This document shows positions 34,424-43,187 of a stretch of 64,000 nucleotides of DNA, piece after piece. The DNA comes from Segatella maculosa DSM 19339 = JCM 15638 (GTDB taxonomy: Bacteria; Bacteroidota; Bacteroidia; Bacteroidales; Bacteroidaceae). Location: positions 1-64,000 of the forward strand of contig NZ_KB908328.1 of the NCBI RefSeq assembly GCF_000382385.1, given 5' to 3'. A model generated the notes under the pieces. It worked only from the letters and a program-made list of their open reading frames with translations. It had not been told where the DNA came from and made no database searches. Position 1 is the first letter of the stretch. Each line of letters begins with the position of its first letter. The position numbers and the translations under genes are program-made.

Positions 34424-35983
34424 TTATGGCTCGTCGGGCCACGGGCATGGACGGCCCGAACGCTTATCTGATGGGCGTTGTGCGCCCATCTTGCGCAGGT
34501 AACGGCCCAATTTCTTCGAGAGTTTTGTCACGAGTGAGGGGCGCGAGGCGGCAAGATCGTGTGCTTCGCCGATGTCGTTCGGAATGTCATAGAGCTCTTT
34601 TCGGCGCGTCTTGTAATTGTAGATGAGCTTCCAAGGGCCCTCGCGCAAGGCGCAGTTGAGGCTGATGCCCGGTCCCGTGTTGCCCCAAATGTTGGGATAG
34701 TTCCACACGAGTGGGCGGCGCGATGGCTTTTCTTGTCCTTTCAAAAGGGGGACAAAGCTCTTGCCGTCTACCTTCTGTGGCACCTTATAGTGCTTGATTC
34801 CTGCCATTTCGAGCAGGGTGGGGAAGAAGTCTTCAATCATAATGTATTGTCCGCACACTGATTTCGGGCACACAACCGACGGCCATCTGACGATCATCGG
34901 CTCGCGTATGCCGCCTTCGTACATGGAGCCTTTGCCCGAACGCAGGGGGAAGTTCTGCGTGAAAAGGGGCTCATCGCGCCACTGAGTTCCTGTGGCATAG
35001 CCGCCATTGTCGCTCATGAAGATGACGATGGTGCGGCGGCTCTCGTCGTTTTGGTCGAGCCAGTCGAGAATGTCACCGAGGCTCTTGTCCATTCCCTCGA
35101 CGAGCGAGGCGTAGGCAGCCTCTTTCTCAGAGAGTCCTTTACGCAGGTATTTGGCAAAGTAGCGGGGATCGCGGTCGATGGGAATGTGAACGGCGTAGTG
35201 AGACATGTAGAGATAGAACGGTTGGTTGTAGCGTTTGGCCTTGTCGAGCGCCGAGATGGCCTCGCGAGTCAGGGCTTCGGTGAGGAAGACGCCCGTGTTC
35301 CAATACTTCTCAAGTCCCGGTATAGCCATCTTATGTTGCTTTTTCGGGTCGGTAGTGTTGCCGAAACAGCGTTCGCTGAGATAGGTGGCTGGCCCTCCAC
35401 CTGCGTGTCCTGCGATGTTCACCTCAAAGCCCCAGTGCGTAGGATTCTCGCCCGGTGTGTCTTTGGCGCCCCAATGTGCCTTGCCACAGTGTATGGTATG
35501 GTAGCCAGACGCTTGCAAAAGGTTGACGAACGAGACGGCTTTGTAGGTGTTTCGGCAGCCATCGACGCGGCTGATACCGTTGTAGTTCCAGTCGGGAAGC
35601 GCCAAGCTATCGTCACTAAGGTCAGTAGATTTGTTCTTTTCCAACGTCCAATTGGTCACCCGATGCCTTGCGGCGTTGCTCCCCGTCATCAAACTGCAGC
35701 GGCTCGGCGAGCTGATGGGGCAGGCATAAGCCTGTGTGAACATCATGCCTTGGGCCGCCAAGCGTTCCATGTTGGGCGTTTCGTAGCGGTCGTTATAGAA
35801 GGTGCGCTGGTTCCAAAAGGGGAGTGACGTGTCTTGCCAGCCCATATCGTCGACCATGAAGAGGATAATGTTGGGGCGTTCTGTGTGGTTGTGCCCCGCT
35901 TGTGCGAATGCTGTAGAAGGCAACATCAGGGCCGTGACGGCCATGAAGAGGTTGCCCGGTGGTGTAGGTTGTAGGGGTTTCAT
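34424..35983 (-). CDS. sulfatase (serine-type, formylglycine-dependent)
   Basis: A 519-aa secreted sulfatase that removes sulfate esters from glycans. The signal peptide ends near STAFAQ. The N-terminal metal-binding Asp pair is in RPNIILFMVDDMGWQD, and the modification motif SSPSRCSLMTG near residue 95 has Ser in the position converted to formylglycine, so it depends on an anaerobic radical-SAM maturase (anSME) encoded elsewhere. Other features are the metal ligands in IVIFMSDNGGYATGTQWR (near residue 325) and GSMYEGGIREPMIVRWP. It is divergent from the SusC-SusD-lyase-GH2 operon with a TATCTTTG promoter at 36010-36017. The subfamily (S1_x) cannot be assigned by eye; a glycosaminoglycan or sulfated plant/algal substrate is likely. 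Confidence 0.92.
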   Translation of the reverse strand: MKPLQPTPPGNLFMAVTALMLPSTAFAQAGHNHTERPNIILFMVDDMGWQDTSLPFWNQRTFYNDRYETPNMERLAAQGMMFTQAYACPISSPSRCSLMTGSNAARHRVTNWTLEKNKSTDLSDDSLALPDWNYNGISRVDGCRNTYKAVSFVNLLQASGYHTIHCGKAHWGAKDTPGENPTHWGFEVNIAGHAGGGPATYLSERCFGNTTDPKKQHKMAIPGLEKYWNTGVFLTEALTREAISALDKAKRYNQPFYLYMSHYAVHIPIDRDPRYFAKYLRKGLSEKEAAYASLVEGMDKSLGDILDWLDQNDESRRTIVIFMSDNGGYATGTQWRDEPLFTQNFPLRSGKGSMYEGGIREPMIVRWPSVVCPKSVCGQYIMIEDFFPTLLEMAGIKHYKVPQKVDGKSFVPLLKGQEKPSRRPLVWNYPNIWGNTGPGISLNCALREGPWKLIYNYKTRRKELYDIPNDIGEAHDLAASRPSLVTKLSKKLGRYLRKMGAQRPSDKRSGRPCPWPDEP

Positions 35984-36009
35984 AGCGTTTGTGTTGATGA
36001 TACAGACTA

Positions 36010-36017
36010 CAAAGATA
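36010..36017 (-). promoter_or_regulatory. TAnnTTTG promoter of the sulfatase gene
   Basis: The minus strand reads TATCTTTG, 26 nt before the ATG at 35983. Confidence 0.6.
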
Positions 36018-36054
36018 TACCTAATAAATCAAGGTTGGTCATACTTGGAGACAA

Positions 36055-36166
36055 TTCGGGACGATTTTGGAAGCAATATGTATGATAATCGAACTTAGCG
36101 GGGCGACAGATGCGGGTTGAAGCATGGATATCTGTAAGTTGACAGGGTGAATTTCGGACGATTTTG
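36055..36166 (+). promoter_or_regulatory. paired direct repeats upstream of the susC operon (possible operator)
   Basis: GGACGATTTTG occurs at 36059-36069 and 36156-36166, each preceded by TTCGG-like bases. The second copy is 46 bp upstream of the susC promoter and is followed by TACATTTTTTGTACGATA, an inverted pair TGTAC/GTACG. Operators of glycan-responsive regulators (for example HTCS) are usually direct repeats of this kind. No such regulator gene is in this window. Confidence 0.4.
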
Positions 36167-36211
36167 TACATTTTTTGTACGATATTACCCCTTAAAACGC
36201 GATCAGAACGT

Positions 36212-36219
36212 TATCTTTG
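36212..36219 (+). promoter_or_regulatory. TAnnTTTG promoter of the susC-susD-lyase-GH2 operon
   Basis: TATCTTTGC lies 55 nt before the ATG at 36275. Confidence 0.6.
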
Positions 36220-36274
36220 CAATCAAAACTGTTGAAAAACAATCGTATTATTAACCTAATACTTATTTTACTTT

Positions 36275-39200
36275 ATGAGAAATAATAGCAATTATGTACC
36301 TTGGAGAAAGACTTTTCTCTGTGCACTTGCGCTGACATCTTTGTCGGTTCATGCAGGTATGACGCCGGAAAGGACAGGCGGTACGAGTGTGTTGAAAGCT
36401 GCGCCTACGCAAGAAGGCTTTACGGTTTCGGGCAACATATCGGACGCTATGGGGCCGATGATCGGTGCAACCATCAAAGAAAAGGGGACATCTAACGGTA
36501 CGGTGTCCGACCTTAACGGTCATTTTACGTTGAAAGTGTCGTCGCCCGATGCGGTTCTTATCGTGTCAAGCGTGGGCTATACGACGCAGGAAATCAAACT
36601 TCACGCACGCAAGACCGTGGCTGTCACGCTGCAAGAAGACAACAAACTGCTTGGTGAAGTTGTCGTTGTCGGCTATGGTACGCAGAAGAAAGTAAACATG
36701 ACGGGAGCTGTTTCCGCCATCAATGTGTCGGAATTGGCAGAAAGCCGTCCGTTGACCAATGTTTCTCAGGCCTTGGCGGGCTTGGCATCGGGTGTGTCGG
36801 TCACCTCTAACCATAATCAACCCGGTAACGACAACGCTTCCATTCTGGTGCGTGGTCAGGGAACCCTGAACTCTTCGGCCCCATTGATTATCATTGATGG
36901 GTCGGAAGCAGGCATCAATACGGTGAATCCGCAGGATATAGAAAGTATTTCAGTGTTAAAAGACGCTGCTTCGGCTGCCATTTACGGTTCGCGTGCGGCT
37001 AATGGTGTTATCCTCATCACCACCAAGAGCGGAAAGAGCGGGAAAATCAACGTAGATTATAATGGATATGTGTCGTTTGAGTCTATCCGTAAGACCATGA
37101 CACCTGTCTCTGACTATGCGCGCTACATGGAGTTGGTGAACGAGGGCTACAGGAACAGCGGCAAGCGGCCTGTTTTCAGCCAGAAAATGATTGACGCATG
37201 GCGGAACGACGGCGGGAAAGACCCGTTGAAATATCCTAATACAGACTGGATAGACGAGGCATTTAAGAACTCAGTTTCGACCAATCACGTTGTTTCGATT
37301 TCTGGAGGCTCCGATAAGATAAGGTTCTATGGGTCGTTTGGTTACCTGAATAACCCCGGTGTCATGTATAATGCAGGCTTCACGAAGTACAACGGGCGAC
37401 TCAATCTGAGTGTGGATGTGGCCAAATGGCTTAATGTCGGCTTCCAAATGAGTGGCTATGTGTCAGACATGCAGCCGGGATATAATGAAATGGAAAACGT
37501 CTTCAAATATTCTAAAGGTACAACACCCGGTATGGTGTTCCGTGCTCCCGATGGAAGATTCGGTGCTGTGAACAATGAAGAAGATGCTGCACAATGCGCA
37601 GTTAATAATCCTGTGATACGTTCCTATTTTTGGGCAGGAATGAATCGCAAGAATAATTTCCATCCGCGCTTCCTTGCCACCATTAAACCTATGAAAGGGC
37701 TTTCGTTGGCATTGAGTTATTCGTATGAGATGGTTGACGGAGAAGTGACACGCAAGCCTGTTATACAAGAAGGTTGGAATTTTCTGACCGGGCAGAAGAC
37801 GTTCTCTTCGAAGAATAAGTTTACTTTCTATCATGGGATTAGTAAGATAGAACGTTATTTCAATGATGCCGTGTTGCGTTATGAGAATAAGTTCTTCAAG
37901 AAGAGTCTGGCCATGAACTTCATGTTGGGTGCCAGTCAGGAACTTTATCGGTCGAAGACGCTTGATGTTACCAAGCAGGATATGATAGACCTCAGCATGG
38001 ATGCCCTCGATGGAGCTATGGGACAAGCCAGCGCAAACGGTGGTAAGACGGAGTGGGCGATGCGTTCTTTCTTCAGCCGACTCAATCTTAACTGGAAAGA
38101 TCGATATCTGTTGGAGTTCAATCTCAGGGCCGATGGTTCGTCAAGGTTCCGTTCCAATAAGCGTTGGGGATACTTCCCATCGGTTTCGGCAGGCTGGCGT
38201 ATCGATCAAGAACACTTCATGGAGGGTGCACTCAATGAGCAATTGAGCAACTTAAAACTGCGTGTGTCCTACGGTTCGCTTGGAAATAATTCGGTAGGAA
38301 ACTATGACTCTCAATCGCTTTACACAAGTAATAAAGGTGCTTTGAACTATGTCTTGGGCAATTCAATGGTGACGGGTATGGCACAGGTTGCTTTGGCCAA
38401 CGAACAACTCTCATGGGAAACTACGAAAGTATTTGACTTAGGTGTTGACTTTGGCTTCTTCAAAAATCGACTCACTGGAACTATCGATTACTTCAATAAA
38501 CGTACGACGGACATTCTTATCGATTTACCTGCACCAGCAGTCCATGGTACGGCAAGCCTACCCAAGATGAACAGTGCCACGGTAACCAATCAAGGCTTAG
38601 AATTAACCTTGGGCTGGCAAGATAAAGTAAGTGATTTCACTTATGGAGCAACGGCCAACTTTACATTTATCAAGAACAAGGTAAACAAGTTCAAGGGAAC
38701 GGATAAAGGCGGTATGTCTATTAATGGTGCCAACCTGATTTGGGAAGGGCACAGCATCAATTCTCAGTATCTGTTGCGGGTAGAACGACTGCTTCAGACC
38801 GATGAAGATATGAAGCGTGTGCAGGAAATCATCGATAATGCACCCATAGGGAAAGACGGAAATAGAGTCAATCCATTTGCAGCTTTCGGTACACCTAAGA
38901 AAGGTGACCTGCTCTACAAGGACGTCAACGGCGACGGAATTATTGACAATAACGATAAGGAAATCGTCAGTGATGGACCGAATCCGAAGTTCATGATGGG
39001 CTTGAACCTTAACGCTGGTTGGAAAGGTTTTGATTTTTCAATGCTGATACAAGGTTCATTCGGGGCTAAGGTATATTGGCAAAACGTTGGTTATAACACG
39101 CCGACCGTACGTTATGGCTATCAAATTGTCAAGAAGATTGCCGACGGACGTTGGTATGAAGGCCGTACCGATGCTACATATCCTCGACTTGTGGAATATC

Positions 39201-39454
39201 AAGATAAGCTGAATACCCAGCAGAGTGACTTCTATTTGGAGAATAAGAGCTTTGTAAAAATCCGTAATATCCAGTTGGGATATACATTGCCGAAGGTGCT
39301 GACCACAAAATTCCATATCGAAAGAATTCGTTTTTATGGCAGTTTGGAGAACTTCTTCACGTTCACTAAGTACAACGGATTTGACCCCGAAGTCAGTGGT
39401 ATGGCCTATCCTTCAATGAAACAGGCGGTAATCGGCCTGAATGTATCATTCTAA
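36275..39454 (+). CDS. SusC/RagA TonB-linked outer-membrane protein
   Basis: A 1059-aa TonB-dependent transporter that works with the SusD encoded next. The signal peptide is within MRNNSNYVPWRKTFLCALALTSLSVHA. It has the CPD domain VSGNISDAMGPMIGATIKEKGTSNGTVSDLNGHFTLKVS (residues about 50-95), the TonB-box/plug start LGEVVVVGYGTQKKVNMTGAVSAI near residue 125, PLIIIDGSEAGINTVNPQDIESISVLKDAASAAIYGSRAANG, and the barrel ending VIGLNVSF. No STN domain, so unlike the 25.6-kb transporter it is not tied to a FecR/ECF pair. 12 bp separate it from susD. Confidence 0.96.
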   Translation: MRNNSNYVPWRKTFLCALALTSLSVHAGMTPERTGGTSVLKAAPTQEGFTVSGNISDAMGPMIGATIKEKGTSNGTVSDLNGHFTLKVSSPDAVLIVSSVGYTTQEIKLHARKTVAVTLQEDNKLLGEVVVVGYGTQKKVNMTGAVSAINVSELAESRPLTNVSQALAGLASGVSVTSNHNQPGNDNASILVRGQGTLNSSAPLIIIDGSEAGINTVNPQDIESISVLKDAASAAIYGSRAANGVILITTKSGKSGKINVDYNGYVSFESIRKTMTPVSDYARYMELVNEGYRNSGKRPVFSQKMIDAWRNDGGKDPLKYPNTDWIDEAFKNSVSTNHVVSISGGSDKIRFYGSFGYLNNPGVMYNAGFTKYNGRLNLSVDVAKWLNVGFQMSGYVSDMQPGYNEMENVFKYSKGTTPGMVFRAPDGRFGAVNNEEDAAQCAVNNPVIRSYFWAGMNRKNNFHPRFLATIKPMKGLSLALSYSYEMVDGEVTRKPVIQEGWNFLTGQKTFSSKNKFTFYHGISKIERYFNDAVLRYENKFFKKSLAMNFMLGASQELYRSKTLDVTKQDMIDLSMDALDGAMGQASANGGKTEWAMRSFFSRLNLNWKDRYLLEFNLRADGSSRFRSNKRWGYFPSVSAGWRIDQEHFMEGALNEQLSNLKLRVSYGSLGNNSVGNYDSQSLYTSNKGALNYVLGNSMVTGMAQVALANEQLSWETTKVFDLGVDFGFFKNRLTGTIDYFNKRTTDILIDLPAPAVHGTASLPKMNSATVTNQGLELTLGWQDKVSDFTYGATANFTFIKNKVNKFKGTDKGGMSINGANLIWEGHSINSQYLLRVERLLQTDEDMKRVQEIIDNAPIGKDGNRVNPFAAFGTPKKGDLLYKDVNGDGIIDNNDKEIVSDGPNPKFMMGLNLNAGWKGFDFSMLIQGSFGAKVYWQNVGYNTPTVRYGYQIVKKIADGRWYEGRTDATYPRLVEYQDKLNTQQSDFYLENKSFVKIRNIQLGYTLPKVLTTKFHIERIRFYGSLENFFTFTKYNGFDPEVSGMAYPSMKQAVIGLNVSF

Positions 39455-39466
39455 AAACGCTGTAAT

Positions 39467-41170
39467 ATGAAAAAGAAATATATCATACTCGTAGCATTTG
39501 CCATGACAATATCCTTGTCGGGATGCTATGATTTGGACCGAGTTCCTGCCGATCAGTTAAGTTCTAAGCAATTCTATAAAAACGAAGAGCATGCCAAGGA
39601 GGCCATGATGGCTGTCTATAGTCAGATGCAGAATGATAATGTCTTCGGTCTTCAGTTCTCCATGGACGGTTTGGGAGGTATTGCAATGGGATATGACCCA
39701 CCTTCTTATCAAACGTTCCAACGTGGCACATATGATGTGAAGAACGATTGGGTATTGAACAAATGGGAAAACCTCTACGAGGGGATTGCACGTGCCAATG
39801 GCGTGTTGCAGAATGTAGACCGCTGCCAAATGGCCGACGAACTTAAGGTACAATACAAGGCAGAAGCCAAGTTCATGCGTGCCCTTTATTACTTCACACT
39901 GATGGATTTCTTTGGCGGTGTGCCCATTTATGACGAGAGTGTAGTTGTTAGCAAAAGCTACAGTGATATGAAAAATGCGCGTGAGCCGATTGAAAAAGTA
40001 CGTGAATTCGTGCTGAAAGACCTTGCCGAGGCGATTGATAAACTGCCCGAAGCATGGGATAAGACCAACTACGGACGCGCCACAAAGTATGCTGCGATTG
40101 CATTGACGGGCAAAGTTTATCTCTATGCCAAGGAATATCAGAAGGCTTTGGATAGCTTTAAGCAAGTCGTTGCTTCGGGAAAATACGCGCTTTATAACGA
40201 TTATGCCGGTCTTTTCAAACCCGGTGGGGACGAGAGTTCCGAGATGATTTTCGCCATACAGAACATGGGTGGCGTCGGAACAGACCATGGAATGCCGATG
40301 AATTTCTACATGGGAACACGCGAATCTTATGGCAGTTGTTGGAATAACGTGATGGTTTCGCCTTACTTTGTCGATACTTATGAGTATAAAGACGGTCGTC
40401 CGTTCGATTGGGATGATTGGTTCCCGGGCATCAAAACCGACAATGATATCAAGGTGAGGACGTTCCGTGCGACCCTTGCAGAGGGTAAGGTGACAGCCTA
40501 TCCGGCAGGGAAAGCCAAGTTGTTGCAGATGTATCAGCAACGCGACCCACGTATGAACATGACCGTTATCCTGCCTTATACACGCTACAACGGCTGGTAT
40601 GCCAACGCTCCGGAAGACTGCGAGTTTGTCATTGCACCGTCTATCACAAGTGGAAATGGCTACATTCGTGTCAATGGAAACTACGAAACCTATCTTTGGC
40701 GCAAGTTTGTTGCTGAGGGAAACATGGGCGGTGCCATCAATAACAAGGAACACACGCCGATCAACTTCCCGCTGATCAGATATGCAGACGTGCTGTTGAT
40801 GATGGCCGAATGCCAGAATGAGTTGGGCAATCAGAGTGCAGCTGTGGCACTGATCAACCAAGTCAGGGCACGTAAAGGCGTTGAAATGCCGGGCATTAAC
40901 AGTGGTCCGAGCTATCTGAAAGCCACTACCAAGGCCGAAGTTTTCGAAAGAATCCGACACGAAAGAGCTGTGGAGCTGGCAGGAGAAGGCTGGAGTTTCA
41001 GTGATATGAAGCGCTGGAACCTACTCGAAACACTTGATAAACGCAAGGAAAGTGATATCACTGGGAAGTTCCGTTACACACGTTCAGTAAAGAAACGTGA
41101 CTATCTTTGGCCGATACCGGCAGACGAGATAGAGAAGAACAAAGCCCTCATTCAAAATCCGGATTGGTAG
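39467..41170 (+). CDS. SusD/RagB family outer-membrane lipoprotein
   Basis: A 567-aa surface glycan-binding lipoprotein. The lipobox is SLSGCYDLD near residue 20. Family features are KAEAKFMRALYYFTLMDFFGGVPIY, KYAAIALTGKVYLYAKEYQKAL, NFPLIRYADVLLMMAECQNELG and RHERAVELAGEGWSFSDMKRWNL, ending in YLWPIPADEIEKNKALIQNPDW. It pairs with the SusC just upstream. A large antisense open frame (39557-40960, minus) is a codon-bias shadow. Confidence 0.95.
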   Translation: MKKKYIILVAFAMTISLSGCYDLDRVPADQLSSKQFYKNEEHAKEAMMAVYSQMQNDNVFGLQFSMDGLGGIAMGYDPPSYQTFQRGTYDVKNDWVLNKWENLYEGIARANGVLQNVDRCQMADELKVQYKAEAKFMRALYYFTLMDFFGGVPIYDESVVVSKSYSDMKNAREPIEKVREFVLKDLAEAIDKLPEAWDKTNYGRATKYAAIALTGKVYLYAKEYQKALDSFKQVVASGKYALYNDYAGLFKPGGDESSEMIFAIQNMGGVGTDHGMPMNFYMGTRESYGSCWNNVMVSPYFVDTYEYKDGRPFDWDDWFPGIKTDNDIKVRTFRATLAEGKVTAYPAGKAKLLQMYQQRDPRMNMTVILPYTRYNGWYANAPEDCEFVIAPSITSGNGYIRVNGNYETYLWRKFVAEGNMGGAINNKEHTPINFPLIRYADVLLMMAECQNELGNQSAAVALINQVRARKGVEMPGINSGPSYLKATTKAEVFERIRHERAVELAGEGWSFSDMKRWNLLETLDKRKESDITGKFRYTRSVKKRDYLWPIPADEIEKNKALIQNPDW

Positions 41171-41251
41171 TTTTAGGTTATATATAAACATGGATTATAT
41201 TTCCCGAGAGATGTGAATCTGTGCGGGATTTAGCTTTTTAAAATCAAAACG

Positions 41252-43183
41252 ATGAAGAAAACAGTCTTCACAATATGTCTGCTTTTCATGGTTCTCTTGT
41301 CATCTTGGGGCTATGAACAGCGGAATTTGTTGCAAAATGCTGCTTCTGAAGCCCTGATACGTAACTCACTTGTTATGAAACAAGCATGGGTTCCGTTCCC
41401 GAAATACACTGACCGTGCAGACTGGGATCAGCTTTTCGGAAAGGAAAAAGAAGCTATCATAGAGGCCGGTTCGAAGTTTCTTGACTATCACTGGCAGGTT
41501 ATCCGGGCGACCGATTATTTGGAATATGAACGCTCGGGCAGCCGAAACTCCATGCAAGACACCTATAATCAAAACATCAAAGTCTTTAGTCATTTGCTTG
41601 TAGCCGAGCTTGCCGAGGGCAAGGGACGCTTCATAGACGACCTGATAAACGGTGTCATGTTCTTCTGCGAGATGACTTCGTGGGCAGAGTCGGCCCATCT
41701 TTTCGGCGCTCAAAAGAGCAAACGGGCCATGCCTGATTACAGAGAGGACATTCTTGAGCTGCGCCAAGGAGACGTTTCCCAAATGCTTGCGTGGACCTAC
41801 TACTTCTTGAAGAAACCGTTTGATAAGATTGATCCGATGATTACCTCTCGGTTGCGTTACGAGTTGCAGAAGCGAGAACTTACGCCTTTCCTCAAGCGTA
41901 ACGATTTTTGGTGGATGGCAAGGAACTACAAGCAGGATGGATTGCTCAACAACTGGACACCGTGGTGCAACGCCAATGCCTTGCTTTGCTTCATGTTGCT
42001 GGAAGACAACCCCGACGTACTGGCCAAGGCTGTTTATCTGTCCATGCAATCCGTCGATCAATACCTGAACTACGTGAAAGGCGATGGTGCCTGCGAAGAA
42101 GGACCAACCTATTGGGGCCATGCGGTCGGTAAACTTTATGAGTATCTTACGGCTTTATCACTGATTACCGGCGACAAAGTCAATATCTTCCACAGTCCGT
42201 TGATCAAGAAGATGGGCGAATATATCACGGCTTCGTATATCGGAGACGAATGGGTTGTCAACTTTGCCGATGCTTCGGCAAAGGCCGGAGAACTCAATAC
42301 GATGCTTATTTATAGATATGGTGTGTCGGTAAACAGTCCGACAATGCGTGGCATGGCAGTCATGCGGGCTAAGGCTCACCCACTGACACGGCCTTGGACT
42401 TGGCTGGACCTGTATCAGGAGCTCGGCAATCTCACCTATCGCCCGCTCTTGGATAGCGATGTTGCTTCCTATCAGCCAGAGAACTTCGTGTGGTATCCTG
42501 AAACCCAATTCTGCTATATGCGAAACGGTCACATGTTCCTTGCTGCCAAAGGTGGTCACAACAATGAAAGTCACAACCACAACGACGTGGGAAGCTTTAT
42601 TCTTGCCATCGACAATCTGCCCGTTATGATTGATATTGGTGTGGGAACCTATACGCGGAAGACGTTCAGCCGCGAGCGTTATTCGATTTGGACCATGCAA
42701 AGTAACTATCACAATCTGCCAATAATCAATGGGCAGCCTGAGGTCTTCGGGGCATCTTATAAGGCTGGCAAGGTGAGTGTCGACAAGAAGCAGTGCCTTT
42801 TCACGGCCGACATCGCGCAAGCCTACCCTGCAGGGGCGGCGATAGACTCTTGGCTGCGTTCTTATCAACTGAAAAATAACAGCCTGATTGTCACTGATGA
42901 CTTTACGTTAAAGGAGAAAAAGGCTGCCAATCAGCTCAATTTTATGACGTGGGGTGAGGTGGATACGAGCAAAAAAGGACGCATTCGTATTCGCGTGAAC
43001 GGCGTGAGTGCCGTGCTGAATTATGATGATGCCACGTTCACTCCGGCCATCGAGAAAATCGATTTGACCGACCCTCGCTTGTCAAAGGTGTGGGGCGACG
43101 CCGTCTACCGCATCACCCTCACGGCCAAAGAACAGACACTGAAGGGCACATATCGCTGCACCATCAGTCGGGAAAACCATTAA
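41252..43183 (+). CDS. heparinase II/III-like polysaccharide lyase
   Basis: A 643-aa exported protein with signal peptide MKKTVFTICLLFMVLLSSWG. The N-terminal (alpha/alpha) toroid includes WWMARNYKQDGLLNNWTPWCNANALLCFMLLE and GDGACEEGPTYWGHAVGK (around residue 290), and the C-terminal beta-sandwich domain includes AAKGGHNNESHNHNDVGSFILAIDNLPVMIDIGVGTYTRKTFS, the heparinase II/III Pfam core with the conserved His pair. Enzymes of this fold cleave uronic-acid-containing polymers (heparan sulfate, alginate, chondroitin/dermatan or similar) by beta-elimination. The exact PL family (PL12, 15, 17, 21, 33 or another) cannot be set by eye. It is third in the operon, 81 bp after susD and 4 bp before the GH2 gene. 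Confidence 0.85.
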   Translation: MKKTVFTICLLFMVLLSSWGYEQRNLLQNAASEALIRNSLVMKQAWVPFPKYTDRADWDQLFGKEKEAIIEAGSKFLDYHWQVIRATDYLEYERSGSRNSMQDTYNQNIKVFSHLLVAELAEGKGRFIDDLINGVMFFCEMTSWAESAHLFGAQKSKRAMPDYREDILELRQGDVSQMLAWTYYFLKKPFDKIDPMITSRLRYELQKRELTPFLKRNDFWWMARNYKQDGLLNNWTPWCNANALLCFMLLEDNPDVLAKAVYLSMQSVDQYLNYVKGDGACEEGPTYWGHAVGKLYEYLTALSLITGDKVNIFHSPLIKKMGEYITASYIGDEWVVNFADASAKAGELNTMLIYRYGVSVNSPTMRGMAVMRAKAHPLTRPWTWLDLYQELGNLTYRPLLDSDVASYQPENFVWYPETQFCYMRNGHMFLAAKGGHNNESHNHNDVGSFILAIDNLPVMIDIGVGTYTRKTFSRERYSIWTMQSNYHNLPIINGQPEVFGASYKAGKVSVDKKQCLFTADIAQAYPAGAAIDSWLRSYQLKNNSLIVTDDFTLKEKKAANQLNFMTWGEVDTSKKGRIRIRVNGVSAVLNYDDATFTPAIEKIDLTDPRLSKVWGDAVYRITLTAKEQTLKGTYRCTISRENH

Positions 43184-43187
43184 TACG

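Noticed and set aside
39557-40960. Large antisense ORF (467 aa) opposite susD
   Set aside because: Codon-bias shadow of the susD gene; no start signals and no family resemblance. Similar shadows at 1171-1926, 43263-44414, 12059-12412 and elsewhere were also dropped.
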